64,000 nucleotides of DNA from Vitrella brassicaformis (GCA_001179505.1 CDMY01000291.1:62001-126000), one strand, 5' to 3'; positions 36,343 through 47,755 are shown, counted from the first letter of the stretch. Program-made: numbers and translations. Notes: generated by a model not told the origin, from the letters alone.

Positions 36343-39099
36343 CTGGTGTGGTGGGTGGGGGTGGGAGGATTATTTAAGGGGGGCGGGGGTTGCTGTTGGT
36401 GTGAGTGGAGTGGGTGGGTGGGTGGGTGGGCGGCGTTGCATTTGGCATTTTCTTTGTGCCTTTTTTTACTACTTGTGATGGGTTGGATCATTGGGCTATG
36501 GCGTGGCGGTAATTCGTGTCCATCGGTTGTGAGAAGGGATGCGCACTGGCGGGGATGGAATGCTACAATGTTGCTGGCTTGCCTCATTCTGCGCGTCGCA
36601 GTTCCGAGTCTCTTTGCTTGCTGCTTGGTAACGCCCTTGACTGTTGCTGTCATCTGTAGCAGCCGAGAGCGTCATCACGCGGCCTTACAAGAGACTCGGA
36701 ACACCATGCGCATGGAGAGAAAGGCAGAGGCAAGGGAGCAGATCAGCATTCAGCACGCAGTTGCGTCTGTGTGGGTGGGTGTGAGTGCCGTCCCCTGTAC
36801 CATAAGGCGGGACGACGTGACGTGGGCGTCACCTCTTACTCGTCTCCCGTCATCTTATCTACATATCGCACGGGCACATGCGCACCCGCGACTCGCTCAC
36901 TATCCATAGTGCGCCACTCCCCTCTTTTTATTCTTCCTTTCTCCCGTGTTGACCACCTAGATGAAACAACATCCAGACAAGGCGTTACTTTTTTTCGCTT
37001 CTCGTCCGTCAAAGCGCAACTGATGGTGTGTAGTTTTTTTCTTGAGGAGTGTGTTTGCTAGTCGGGAGCAGAGCAGCCCGCCACCCTACCTACACCGGAC
37101 TCACCAGAGTGCCCGGATGTACAGTCTACATCACACGGTGTATCGCAGTCACTGCATTGCTCGGCGCTCTGGTCTGCTGCCGGTCGTGTCAGCACACGCA
37201 CACACACGTATATATACTCCACACACACATGACGGGAGAGGGAGGGTGTAAGGTCGCGTGCCGTGTGTCTTGTTTGTGTCGTTCCATTGTAGCATAGTGA
37301 TTGTCTGTCTGTCTGTCTGGTCGTCGTGCATACAAACTTGCGTCCATGGAAACACGGGTGAAGATGAGTGGATGGGGAGGGGGGGTCGGGCCGTTATGAT
37401 ATCCATGCCGTGTTGTGTTGTTGTGTGTATTTGTCCATGTCCATTCGCGTCGTCTGTATGATGAAGGACGCCTCTCGCAAGGGCGAGAGGCGTTGGCTCC
37501 CACGCACCCGTCCGGCACACGATGAGACAGGTCGCTAGGTGGGCAGTATGCATATTATACATCACGTGTGTCGGTACGGAGGCGCAGTTGTATGGTCGCT
37601 GTTCACACCGTTCACACATACACCCAGGCGGTCACTTTTCTTCTTCGGGCACATATCGATGGGCGTATCGTATATATGAGTATTCATATGAATGCGTGTT
37701 GCATGGAAGGTGGTCTCACTGAATGGTGATGATGAATGACATCATGGCATTGCATTGTACACTAGCTACGGTAACTGGGCGTGCGTACCTGTGTGTGTCT
37801 CACTGACTACACTGCCTGCCTTGCATACTGCCTGTTGAAGTGCGGGCGGCTGCTGCCTTGCTCCCAGCCAAGCCCAGCATGCCACTCTCCCTCCCTCCCC
37901 CATTCATGCGCTGCATACGTACATACGTACATGTTGGTGTCGTTTAGTCGATCATACATACATACGTATACACATGACACGCATACGTAACACACGCGCC
38001 CGCCACACCACATGCATGACACAACAACAACACACATCACATCGGACTCATTTTTACCCGCGGTGCCGTGTTGTGTGTGGTTTTGACGGACAGCGAGAGG
38101 ACGGGCGAACAGACACACAGGAACAGACAGACAGACAGACAGTGACAACCGTGGCTGTGGTTGCCATGCGGTCGGTCGCCATGCCTCCGCATTGATGAGT
38201 GATGGCGGCTCGTGGCTCTCGACATACGGCCTTCATGTTATGTGTGTGTGCGTGGTTCGTGTCTTTTTCGTGACCACCCCGACCCCTCCTCGTATCGCTT
38301 TGACGATGTCTGTCCGTGTTGTGCTGTGAGTGTGTGGGTGGGTTGATTTTGGTGGGCTGACTAGGTGGCTGGCTGGCTGGCTGGGCGGTTTGGCGGTCTT
38401 ATTCGCTGGAATGTATCTCAATCTCAATATGATGACTCCATCTACCTCCTTTTGTATTTTTGGTTGAACGTAGTCGTCAAACGACACCGGAAAAGACGAC
38501 AGAGGACACACAGCACCCTTCGTTTGTCTTCGTCTTGCTGCTGCGTGCCTCGTGGATCTCTATGTCGCTTATACCCGTCGATTCGAGCGCACTTCTTTTT
38601 AATTCACGCAGCTGCTGGACAGAGAGGGAAGGTGCTCTGGGTGTGGTGGTACTAGTTATGCCTCACCGCCTTGCCAGTCATTCTAGCTAGCGGACATACC
38701 CATCCGTTGTGCATGTGCTGTCTGTGACCGACTGACTGTTTGTCTGACTGACTTGCTCCGCTACTCCATGCATGATGTTTGCGTGCCTTTCCGTCTTGGT
38801 GTGTACTCGATTTATGAGTGTATCTCTCCCCTCTAACACTGTCAACCGAGCTGCACGCATCGTGGCCACTTTAGCGGCTGTCCCACGCCACCGGGAGTCC
38901 GGCGCAGAGGATCCCCGAGCTAACAGACCTGGAGTTACCGCCATCTCGTTGCCATCGTGCGAGGCCCACTTCCCTCCAAGCAGAGATGATAAAGTCCCAC
39001 CTGAGAACACCGTGTTTTCTTGTCCCCCGCCCGTGTGTTCAGGCTGGCCCTCGCTTAAGCGATTTGTCCCGATGTAATGGATGAGGACAGATATGAATA
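36343..39099. other. Long intergenic spacer
   Basis: About 2.8 kb without a supported gene. Notable parts are GGGT repeats (about 36412-36430), a perfect 11-bp stem hairpin at 37468-37493, and GACA/TGTC tracts. ORFs lack family or splice support. Confidence 0.55.
37468..37493. other. Perfect 11-bp hairpin with AAGG loop
   Basis: ACGCCTCTCGC, loop AAGG, GCGAGAGGCGT: every stem base pairs. It stands alone in a spacer with no gene within 1 kb on either side. It could be part of a small structured RNA or an RNA-processing signal; no known family is recognised. Confidence 0.5.
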
Positions 39100-40540
39100 C
39101 ATGTGTGTACGTCCTCCATTACATCACTTGTGCATCCACAATCATCATGAGACTGCTGCTGTCACATTGTTCTCTCACGCGATGCCTCTCATCCTGGCCA
39201 GAATGCCTGACTGCTCCGCCTTTCTGTTGTTGCGCAGCGAAGCGGCCAGCTTCGAAACTGACACACACACAGCCATCACACGTCTCTCTGGCTAGCTTTG
39301 TTCGTGTTCGTCATCTCACCCTGTGTGTCCTGTTGGATGTGGTACTGCTCGGCCTGACTCGACAGCAACGACTCGATACCCATCAGCAACATGGCCTTGC
39401 GCGGGTCTGTCGGATACGGCCACCTGAACACCTCACAGTAACGATCTGCACACAGAGACAGGACACGAAGGAGCCGTGTCTCTTGTTGTTGATGTGCCTT
39501 ATGCATGTGTGTGGAGAGAGATGCCGACCTCCGATTCGCTGTGTGGATGTGCGTTCGAAGCCCAGCTCGTTGCGGAGCGCTTCGCGAGTGTTCTCCAACA
39601 GCTGAACACACACATGCAAACGCACAGGCGCATTCAGTACGGTAGGAAAGTGACAGGGCGGAGAGGCCTCACCGCTGTCTGACTGATTTGGAGAGGGAGA
39701 ATCTCATCTCGGATCGAGCAGAAACCCAAGTTGGGGTCGAAATACGAGCGCCTGTTTGGACAGACAAGACACATACATACCAACAGACAAGACACGTGGC
39801 CCACTCATTCACATGCTGTCTCTGTGTGTCTTTTCGCACCTGCCCCTTAGTTTCCTGCAGACCTCATCGAGGCCGCCCATGGGCTGGCCAGGAATCAGAA
39901 TGGGCCTCTCCCGTCTGCTGAACAGTTCCATGTCTCTGTCATCGACGCCCTCGCCTCGGGATTTGGTCCTCCCGCGCATCATGTCACGGTATGTGAAGTG
40001 AGAGTACTTGTCGCACCTGCAGCCATGGATGTCACACATACGAAGACCAGATCCAGCCATCCGTCAAACCATGCATGCGCAGCGGCGCTTTGCACACACA
40101 CCTGCCGTCTTGTGTGGAGTAGAACCATCGGTTGCTGTACTGTCCACCAGAGCAGATGGCGTCGCGGATGAGGTTGTCCTGACACGCACACACAAAGAGA
40201 TCCGTGCGTCTCGTCCCTCTCCTTCACTCATGTTGTCCACCTCCACATCGCCGCCAGTCATCCTGACAAAGACGTTCTGGTAGTGTCGCTTGGCGTGGCT
40301 GCTGTCGCGCTGGATGAGCAGCGATCCCGCGCCACTGTTGTTGACGTCCACAGAGAAGGGATGAGACGCGTCCTCAATCAGCCGCTCGTCGTTCATTGTC
40401 TCCACCTCACTGCACAGAGACAAGATGGATGGATGGATGGATGGATGGATGGATGGGTGGGTGTCTCTCTGTCCCTCTGTGCGTGTCCGTCATGTTGTGC
40501 ACCTCTGGCTGGAGACGGGCAGCACGATGAGCAAGGAACC
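39100..40540 (-). repeat. Right arm of 1.45-kb inverted duplication
   Basis: Reverse-complement partner of 32780-34230. The arms converge tail to tail around a 4.9-kb spacer. A GATG tandem repeat (about 40426-40457) is inserted in intron 1 of this copy only. Confidence 0.9.
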
Positions 40541-40564
40541 CCCACATTCAGTACGGAACCGCAT
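39175..40564 (-). CDS. Duplicate copy of secreted protein with altered leader
   Basis: Same eight-exon structure as the gene at 32770-34154, read right to left: ATG at 40562-40564, stop at 39175-39177. The mature proteins differ at about 15 positions (for example DMELFSR for DMERFSR, ISQTA for ICQTA, which loses a cysteine). The first exon has changed: it reads MRFRTECGGSLLIVLPVSSQ, with charged residues and a shortened hydrophobic core in place of a good signal peptide. The copy may therefore be poorly secreted or relocated. All splice sites look intact and there are no stops in the coding frame, so it is not an obvious pseudogene. Function unknown. Confidence 0.7.
40426..40457. repeat. GATG tandem repeat in one duplicate copy only
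   Basis: About eight GATG units in intron 1 of the right duplicate gene; absent from the left copy, so it arose or contracted after the duplication. Confidence 0.85.
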
Positions 40565-41061
40565 GAATCCCTCCCAACCACATCGACAAGAGGGAGGGAG
40601 AAAGAGAGAGGATCGTAGTGTACGTGTGCCGGTGGGAACACACGGGGAGACGCAATCACTCACAGAGATATACGCGAGAACAGGTTCGGTACGGACATCC
40701 GTGCAATCAGTCCACATACGAATGAACCATGCATGGCAGAGTGTCTGACAACACGGCGTGTGGAAGGCATAAATGACCATACGCAAATCGGCCGATGCAC
40801 ACGCATCGCGCTAGAACGCAGCAGATGTGCTATCGACATGCACAGGTAGACTATCGACAGATTTCCCGTCACTCGCAGTCACGACACCAACACAGAGAGA
40901 GGCCAACAAACACATCTCACATGCACCACACAAATCTCTGGGCCGCCGTTTGTTCTCTTGTGTCTCGCGTCCTTGCTGCGACTGTCGTCCCTTCGGCGGC
41001 TGGTGGCCCAACGTTGACAGGCGCTCAATGGTCCTCTTGAGTCTCTCGTGGAAGTGGTTGG
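40565..41061. other. Intergenic region
   Basis: About 0.5 kb; no gene recognised. Holds the leader of the duplicate secreted-protein gene and the 3' end of the small zinc-finger gene. Confidence 0.4.
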
Positions 41062-41396
41062 TCAGCCTAATCGTTGGTCCAAGCGGGCGGGTGTCCTCAT
41101 TCTGTCTTGAGTGCTGGCTTCTGTCACGTCTGTCTTGCTGTCCCCACGGTCAGGACGATACCAGCAGTCCGAGGAAAAGTGGCCGCTGTCGCGATTGTGG
41201 CAGTGCTTGCAGTAATGGCGAGTATGATCCTCCGTACAGCCACGAACACGACACTGGCGGCGACCCTGTGCAACAGAAGGGCACAGGGGGAAAGAAAGGA
41301 GAGGTCACTCGTGTGTTTGGCTGTACGTGCGGCGAGGCTTACTCGGCGAGAGGCAGAGCCGGTGTTGTTTCTGGGAGCCACGGGAGCGAAAGGCAT
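41062..41396 (-). CDS. Small 85-residue zinc-finger protein
   Basis: Two exons, 41396-41343 and 41265-41062, joined by a 77-nt GT-AG intron in phase 0. Exon 1 is MPFAPVAPRNNTGSASRR. Exon 2 begins GRRQ and then CRVRGCTEDHTRHYCKHC followed by HNRDSGHFSSDC. The spacing of seven Cys and His residues (C-x4-C-x3-H-x3-H-x-C-x2-C, then H-x4-C) suggests one compact double zinc site, related in feel to zinc knuckles but not standard C-x2-C-x4-H-x4-C. The tail is basic and hydrophilic. It could bind nucleic acid (inference). It lies about 190 bp from, and divergent to, the CCCH/kinase gene. It could also be the last exons of a longer gene. Confidence 0.55.
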
Positions 41397-41588
41397 GGTG
41401 ACACTCACGGACACAGGAGAAAAGCGGAATGTTCAGGAAAGGAAAGAACGGAAGGAAGAAAAGCGAACGGAAGTTGACTGGGCCCAACGGCCAACGGCGC
41501 AAATCGGTTTCACGATCATTCGCAACCCGTCTACCTGATTCACAATGAGTGAGGGGATGACGAGATCTTGACAGATCTTTGCCGTCGG

Positions 41589-44500
41589 ATGTCGCGAGAA
41601 GGTGAGAGCGAGAGAGCGCGTCTTCTTACACGCCATCCGACCAACACGCACACCTCTCACCCTCTGTGTGTGTGTGTGTGTGTGTGTTCAGGCGTGAGGT
41701 CTACGAGGACCTGCTCGTTCTGGCGACAGGTTCGTATTCAAACGGAACGTAGCTGGTTCTGGCAAGTTGGTCGATTCTTTGTTTGCTTGTCTGCAGGGGC
41801 ATTGTAGGAACGGCGAAAGTTGCGATTGGCCTCACGCAGGAATCCCCCAACTCTGTCAGAGGGGGAGCACTTGCAATTTACGTGAGGAAGAGGACTGGTG
41901 ACCACCTTCATGTTAAGTTTTCACGGTTGCTTGTGTTCTCCAGGGTCCTGGTATGGGTGGACCTGTCCATACGCACACTCTCAAGAGGAAGTGGAGCTCT
42001 TCAGTCGGTCCCGGAATGACCCACGACAAGCACAAGCGCCACTGCCGCATGCTCACTCCGCACCACCACCTCCTCGGGCACCTCCTCAACCACAACAAAA
42101 CGATGAAGGCTATGGTACGAGTTTTCCTGATGCAGAAAAGGCGGGAATGAATCTAGCGGCAGCGGAGGGCAGCGGTGCGACGGAAGAAACCAATACAAGG
42201 TAGGAACAAGCAGAGAAACAAAGCGATGTGTCATCATCAGCCGTTATTTCTCTTCATTAGTTGTCCTTAGCGTTCTCGTTGAGAGACCTTCTTCATCGTC
42301 TTCAGCCCAGCAGCCTGACCCTGCCCCCTCCTCTTTTCCTTGCGAGGACACTCCCTCGGGGACGGACAACGGACACACGATCGGGGCTCCCCGCTCAAAT
42401 TCCAGCCCGATGCCGCCTCTCCCTGCTGCATCCCGGGATGACCAGGAGGCGCGTGGTCATGATACAGATGCCACCTCTTCCGTTGAGGGACTTTCTTCGC
42501 CGAACTCTTCTTCGGCACAGCACCCTGCCCCTCTTCCTTCCTCTCCCTCTTCCCTTCGCAGGCTCCCCTCTTCAACGGCTACCGAGATTTACGTTGGGCC
42601 TGAGAGCAAAGCAGCTCCATCGGTGTCCCACCTGCCACAACCTCCTTGCGCTGAATGCACTGAGGACGAGGAATCGCGTGGACATGGTCCCAATGGAACA
42701 GACGTGAGTGCAGCTGACGAAGTGGAACACCACCCAGCGAGGTATGCAGAACCTAAGATACCCAGACTCCTGTGTGTGTTTTGTCTGTGCAGTTGGTGGA
42801 AAGGGCGGCCCGGCGTGAGGCAATTCTGCGGCGGCCGGTCTTCACAGGGCCTGACGCCCCGGGCACGCCACAGAGTGAGAGGGATGAGGAGGCCGGGCTG
42901 TGGGTCCCGGACCCAAGGGAGATGGGCGCGGTCGGCCGGCTTCTGCAGCTGGCCGACCGCATGGATCTCATCTACAATCCCCGGCGCTCCACCATGGGGA
43001 CGGGGCCCATGTTTGTGGAGGAAATCCCTATTAGACGTAAGACAAAGGCAACAGAATGACTTGCAAATGACCTGCCTACCATCCTTTTCACTGCATCTTT
43101 TGTGTGTCTCGTTCTGCAGACATAGAGTGGGACGACCGGCTAGAGCTGGGGGCGGGAGCATTTGGCGTGGTAAGTGGATTGGCTGAGTCATCTGTGACGT
43201 GCGATGGTCTGCATTTGTCATTTTGCCGCTGTCAGGTGGAGAGCGGCACGCTGCGGAGGACACAGCGGGTGGCAATGAAATCGGTGTTTCTCTCAAGGCT
43301 GAGAGGTGATGGGAGGACTCATCATCATTGTGCGTGTCTCTCTTGTCTGCCTGCCTGCCTGCCTACCTGCAGACCCCCCTGAAGAGCCGGAAATTGAGGA
43401 GATAGACAACTTTCAGAGAGAAGTAGAAACATACAGGTATCCACCAATGCAATCTCTCTCTACAGCAGCGACACATAAACTGTCTCTTTGGTTATTGTGA
43501 CAGCTACATGGACCACATCAACGTTTTGAAGATCATAGGAGTAGTTCGGCACCAGGGGATGTGACTTTGCACGCCCCCCGCACGTGCATTGTGGTGGATT
43601 TCATTGACGGCCGTAAGGGAAATAATGCATGCGATACACACGTTGACGTTGATGACATGCATGGCGTGTCTCTCTATGTGCTCTCTGACAGACACGCTCA
43701 GCACCCGCCTCAGACCGCCCCCTCCCCCGCCACCACCAACGCCTTACATCCCATCCCATCCCCTGCCCCCTGCCCCCGCCACCCCCGACGCGCCAACAAC
43801 GGCTCAGTTGGGCCCAGCAGATGGTATGGGAATTATTTTGTCTTCGTTCTTGTCGGATTGAGTGTGTGTCTCTTGATCTTTGTTTGATGTCTGCAGGCGC
43901 GGGGCATCCACTACATCCATCAACGGGGATTTGTGCATCGTGACATCAAGCCTGACGTGAGCTATCACGCCATTCAATACGCACACGCGTTCGTGGAAAC
44001 CGTCGTGGCTCGTGTCCTGACTGTGCGTCGCTCAGAATGCACTGATTCGGAAGGCGGACGGGCTGCTCAAGATAGCCGACTTCGGGATGGCAGAGCGGAT
44101 TCAGGTATGTCAGGAATGAGAACCAGATACAACGTACACACAAACGTACACCACAGCAGAGGACAGAAGCGAATCCCGTGTCTCTGCGTTCGTTGCCTTT
44201 GTTGGCGTGGTGTGTGTGTGTGTGTGTGTAGAATGGGAGGGTGTATCCCCCGGACCCAAGGGGCGGCACCCTCAACTACATGGCACCGGAGATTTAGCAG
44301 CGGCGAATCCTCACCCCAAAAGTGGACATTTGGGCATTTGGTGAGCCCAGCGCTATTCACCTTGAAGATGGTCTATGAACGAGGCCGCTTGGGTGCGCTT
44401 TTCTCGCTGCGTGCAGGCTGCTGTCTTATTGAGATATCCGGGGGGGGCATTCCTTGGCGGGAGTTTCTGAATTGCGAGGGCTGGGATAGGCATGGCGTCA

Positions 44501-44745
44501 TCAATGCCGTAACCCTGCAGCGGCGCCACCCTCGGGTGCCCGCCGGGTGGCCACAGGTCGTCCGAGACATTGTGCCTAGCGTAAGTATACCATACGACAC
44601 ACGAACACAGACGAATACCGTCACTTGCAAACAGTGGCGGATACTCTGGTCGGTGCGTGTACTTGTCTGGCTGCAGTGCCTAGAGTATCGGCCGCATGAT
44701 CGCCCCCCAGCGCCGGAGAGGTTCTGCATCGTGTGGAGCACCTGA
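41589..44745 (+). pseudogene. CCCH zinc finger plus protein kinase gene with lesions
   Basis: ATG at 41589 (MSRE), spliced to a canonical CCCH finger CSFWRQGHCRNGESCDWPH and a second CPYAH unit with QEEVELF. A long Pro/Ser-rich linker follows (42263-42702), then a kinase domain: glycine loop LGAGAFGV, VAMK lysine, QREVETY helix, CIVVDFIDG hinge, LSWAQQMARGIHYIH, HRDIKPD, IADFGMAERIQ, MAPE, KVDIWAFG. Every catalytic residue is present. Two lesions break the frame: the hinge segment lies one base out of frame after a G run at 43555-43558, and an in-frame TAG at 44295-44297 follows MAPEI where kinases are open. The terminal exon may be out of frame too, since VLHRVEHLTLAA fits a kinase end better than the frame that stops at 44743. 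Fusion of CCCH fingers to a kinase is itself uncommon. Sequencing error in G runs is possible for the indels, less so for the TAG. Confidence 0.6.
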
Positions 44746-45176
44746 CGCTTGCCGCAATCACTTCCACCCCCAGTGCCTCAAGCGGCTCTTGCCTGGATAC
44801 CTGCACCCCCTGAATGGCCCCTCGCCCGTCACAACTTCCCTCCCTACACGGTCGACCTTGACACCGACGACGATGCGCTGCCCACCTGCGAGGAGTCGCC
44901 GCTCATCTACAAGAAAGGCGACGTGGTGCTCATGCTGCCGATCGCGGTGGCCGAGGATGTACCGGAGGAGCCTCGGCGACCGCCGAAGCAGCGTGTCGAT
45001 CAACGTTGACCTCTACTTTTCGACTGCCGCTAGCATGGTGGGCCTGAAGACGGCCGAAGGGGTAAGGCATTGTGTGGCGCCTGTGAGCGATGCCGCCGCC
45101 GATCCGTCGAGCGTCGTTGGCGTGTTCGCCCGGGCGGCCGACATGAGCCAACGGTCTGATGTGCTGTGGAAGGTGA
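44746..45176 (+). other. Coding-like sequence downstream of the broken kinase
   Basis: The kinase frame stays open beyond its TGA for about 85 codons to 45009 and has protein-like acidic sequence (YTVDLDTDDDALPTCEESPL, YKKGDVVLMLPIAVAEDV). A second frame from about 44990 reads SINVDLYFSTAASMVGLKTA to a GT donor at 45172. This may be the original C-terminal region of the kinase gene, now cut off, or part of a separate gene whose start I cannot find. Confidence 0.35.
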
Positions 45177-46217
45177 GAAAAGCGGGGGAGATGGACAGAC
45201 AGACAGACAGACGGACAGACGGACGGACGGACGGACGAACAGAGTGACGGATGGATGGGTCTCTGGGTGGTGTGTGGTGCAGGTATAAGGACACCGCTGC
45301 CTACATTTTATATCTCATGGGGACTGTACTCATTGCACCGCACACCCCAAGGAGACGTAGGCGAACCAATGAGCAGCACGGGCAAGGAAAACGTGTAGGA
45401 CAGACATGTGCAAACAGAGTGAGACGAGAAAGGCGACGCAGACAACGAGCAGCAGCCAAGATGAGACGCAGAGACAGCGTACCTGCACGCCATGGACGAC
45501 GAGCATCGGCCCTGCCCACCTGCGACAAATAAGTCAATCGCCTGACCGAATGGTGGAGGTACACTGTAGACATCGGCCTAAGGCATTCCGGCACGAGCAT
45601 GTATTCATATTCATATGGTGCTTAAGTGAGCTGATTGATATCACGTTGAAGCAACATACGCAATGACAGTTTTTTTTTCACGCACAGGGTCCAGATCGTA
45701 TACGTGGGATTGGAAGTGAGCTGACCTTTACATGCAGCAGCTCCAAGCCGACGGTACAGCCAATGACGGAGACACAAATGGATTCATGGCAGCTGGCGCA
45801 TTCACTGACTCGCGTGGCCAGACAGTGCCAGATAAGAGACGGTGGAACGGTAGATACACACTTATACCATCGAGGAGCTTCCCTCCCACGCAGTCAGATG
45901 ACATACACACTCACACACACTCCAGGTATCTGAAACATGCCTCTCGGGCACAGAAAGCTCTCTCTTCCGCACCCACCACAACATTTACATACACACACGC
46001 ACACACACATACAAACATACAGACATACACCCAGGCACCCCAAAGGCAGGCACCCTAGTAGACTTGCAGGCTGCATGCGTCCCGAAGGATCTCTATCCCA
46101 CATTTCCAAGCCTCCCTACCCATCACGCCTCCGCGCGCCTCACCAAGGCTCAGCCCCATACACGTGCATCTCTCTACCGCAGCTCTCTGTCACACGAAGG
46201 AACAGCCAGAAGTCAAG
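45177..46217. other. Intergenic region with GACA/GACG repeats
   Basis: Begins with a GACA/GACG tandem array (about 45194-45240). A CA-rich stretch lies at about 45985-46030. A short open frame at 45732-45920 (QADGTANDGDTNGFMAAGAF) is protein-like but unsupported by splice sites. Confidence 0.45.
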
Positions 46218-47044
46218 TCAGCTGTCTGGCTGTGTGAGATTATTCTCCTCCTTGTAGATCCTGGCTGCCTCGGCGGGCGCCATGTTGGGCTTCACAATGT
46301 CAGCACCCATCAGACCAGACGACTGGAACACCTGCACAACAAGCAACCAACCAGCAAGCACCGCACTGCAGTGACAGGCAATTGGGTCAACGCACCCTCT
46401 CCCTCCCTCCCTCCCTCCCTCCCTGTCTGTCTTGTTCTGCTCACCACGACAAACTCCTTGTGCGGGTCGTAGCTGTCCAGCCGCCTCCTAACTTGAGCCA
46501 AATGGCTCTCCTCCTCCCGGCTGCCGGCCTTCTTCGAGAACTTCTCAGCCGGCGCGTACATGGTCGGCGCCACATCCATCTTGGTGGCCTTTGTCGCTGT
46601 GGCCGCTCCGTCCCCTCCCTCTCCCTCTCCCTCCTGCTTGAGCTCATGATAGACCATCACGGCGCCCCTGCCCATCTTCTCATAGCCCATCCACGCCTGT
46701 GCGCACCACGAGAAGCCGCTGGCCCTGACGTTTTCCTGATAGCTCTTCTCCCACAGCTGCTGTTGCTCCATTGGCGTCAGTTGAGAGCCGCCGTAGCTGA
46801 ACTGGAACCGAGGCCTCCGCTCTGTTTTCGGCCCAAAGCCCTCACCGGCGGCGCGCAATGATGATCCGTGGCGGCTGAAGCGCCTCCTTGGTGAGAGATC
46901 AGCGACTGGGATGAATGCCCCTGCGGAATGCCAGCCACAGGAGATCTCTCGGCGCCGTTCCGATGGAGATGAACTGAAGGCGTCAGCAAGGCATGCCGAG
47001 AGAAGCGCCAGCAGCAGCGCCATAACCGAGATGACCGCGTTCAT
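46218..47044 (-). CDS. Putative plastid-targeted protein
   Basis: Two exons: 47044-46445 and 46331-46218, phase 0, about 238 residues. The N-terminus MNAVISVMALLLALLSACLA is a clear signal peptide. Cleavage before DAFSSSPSERRR exposes a phenylalanine followed by a Ser/Arg-rich stretch, the pattern of bipartite leaders to complex plastids of red-algal origin. The mature part includes RRPRFQFSYGGSQLTP, MEQQQLWEKSYQENVRASGF and WMGYEKMGRGAVMVYHEL, a Gly/Glu-rich insert, then LAQVRRRLDSYDPHKEFVV, and ends MAPAEAARIYKEENN. I do not recognise the family. Its ATG is 284 bp from that of eIF5A, transcribed away from it. Confidence 0.7.
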
Positions 47045-47328
47045 TTGGTCCTCACTTCTGAGCTCGCAGATTGCGAGCTGGGGGGTGCTCTCTGTGCATG
47101 TGGAGCGTGCGTGGGTGATTCCTGTTGCGTGTCGTCGTTTGACTGTGCGTGAAAGACATGGGACTTGGCCGCCTGGCCGCTTAGGACATTCTGTGAAATC
47201 GCTCCCCCCGCGAGCTGGGGGGTAGGGTGAGAGGGGAGGTGCCATCGCGAGGGAGGCACCGAGAAGCGAAGCGTACCGATACCCATCGAAGCCGACCCTC
47301 TGAAGAGGGGATCTTCACCTGAGCAAAC

Positions 47329-47716
47329 ATGGTGAGCCACCAACGCGCTAGGGAGGCAGATGGTGCCGTTCTGCAGCAGTGCCGCTGCCGCGCCACACAG
47401 AGAGAACGGGCCGATAGGGGAGTGGGAAGCACGCTGCAGCGAGGGCAGGCAGGCGTCTGGGCAGTCCGTGCGGTGATGTCTCTGTTGCGTATGTTGTGTG
47501 TGTTGCGTGTGCTGTGTGGTTCAGGCTGACGATGAGGTTCATGACTTTGAGGGTGGTGGTGGCGAGTCTGGCGCCTCCCACACCTTCCCCATGCAAGCCG
47601 GCAACTTGAAGAAGAACGGATTCGCCATGCTCAAGGACAAGCCCTGCAAGGTGGGTGAGGAGGGCGAGGGAGGGAGGGAAACCCCCACCCACCACACACG
47701 ATGAGCGTCGATTGTG

Positions 47717-47755
<39 letters not shown>

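Noticed and set aside
44295-44297. TAG in the kinase as a sign of a reassigned stop codon
   Set aside because: Other genes in the window end cleanly at TAG, TGA and TAA, and AdhE, eIF5A and the RRM protein contain no in-frame TAG. A local lesion is simpler.
44696-44800. RING/PHD-like pattern CGAPDACRNHFHPQCL in a frame after the kinase
   Set aside because: It is in a different frame from the kinase and from the following acidic coding-like sequence, has too few ligands for a RING, and ends abruptly.
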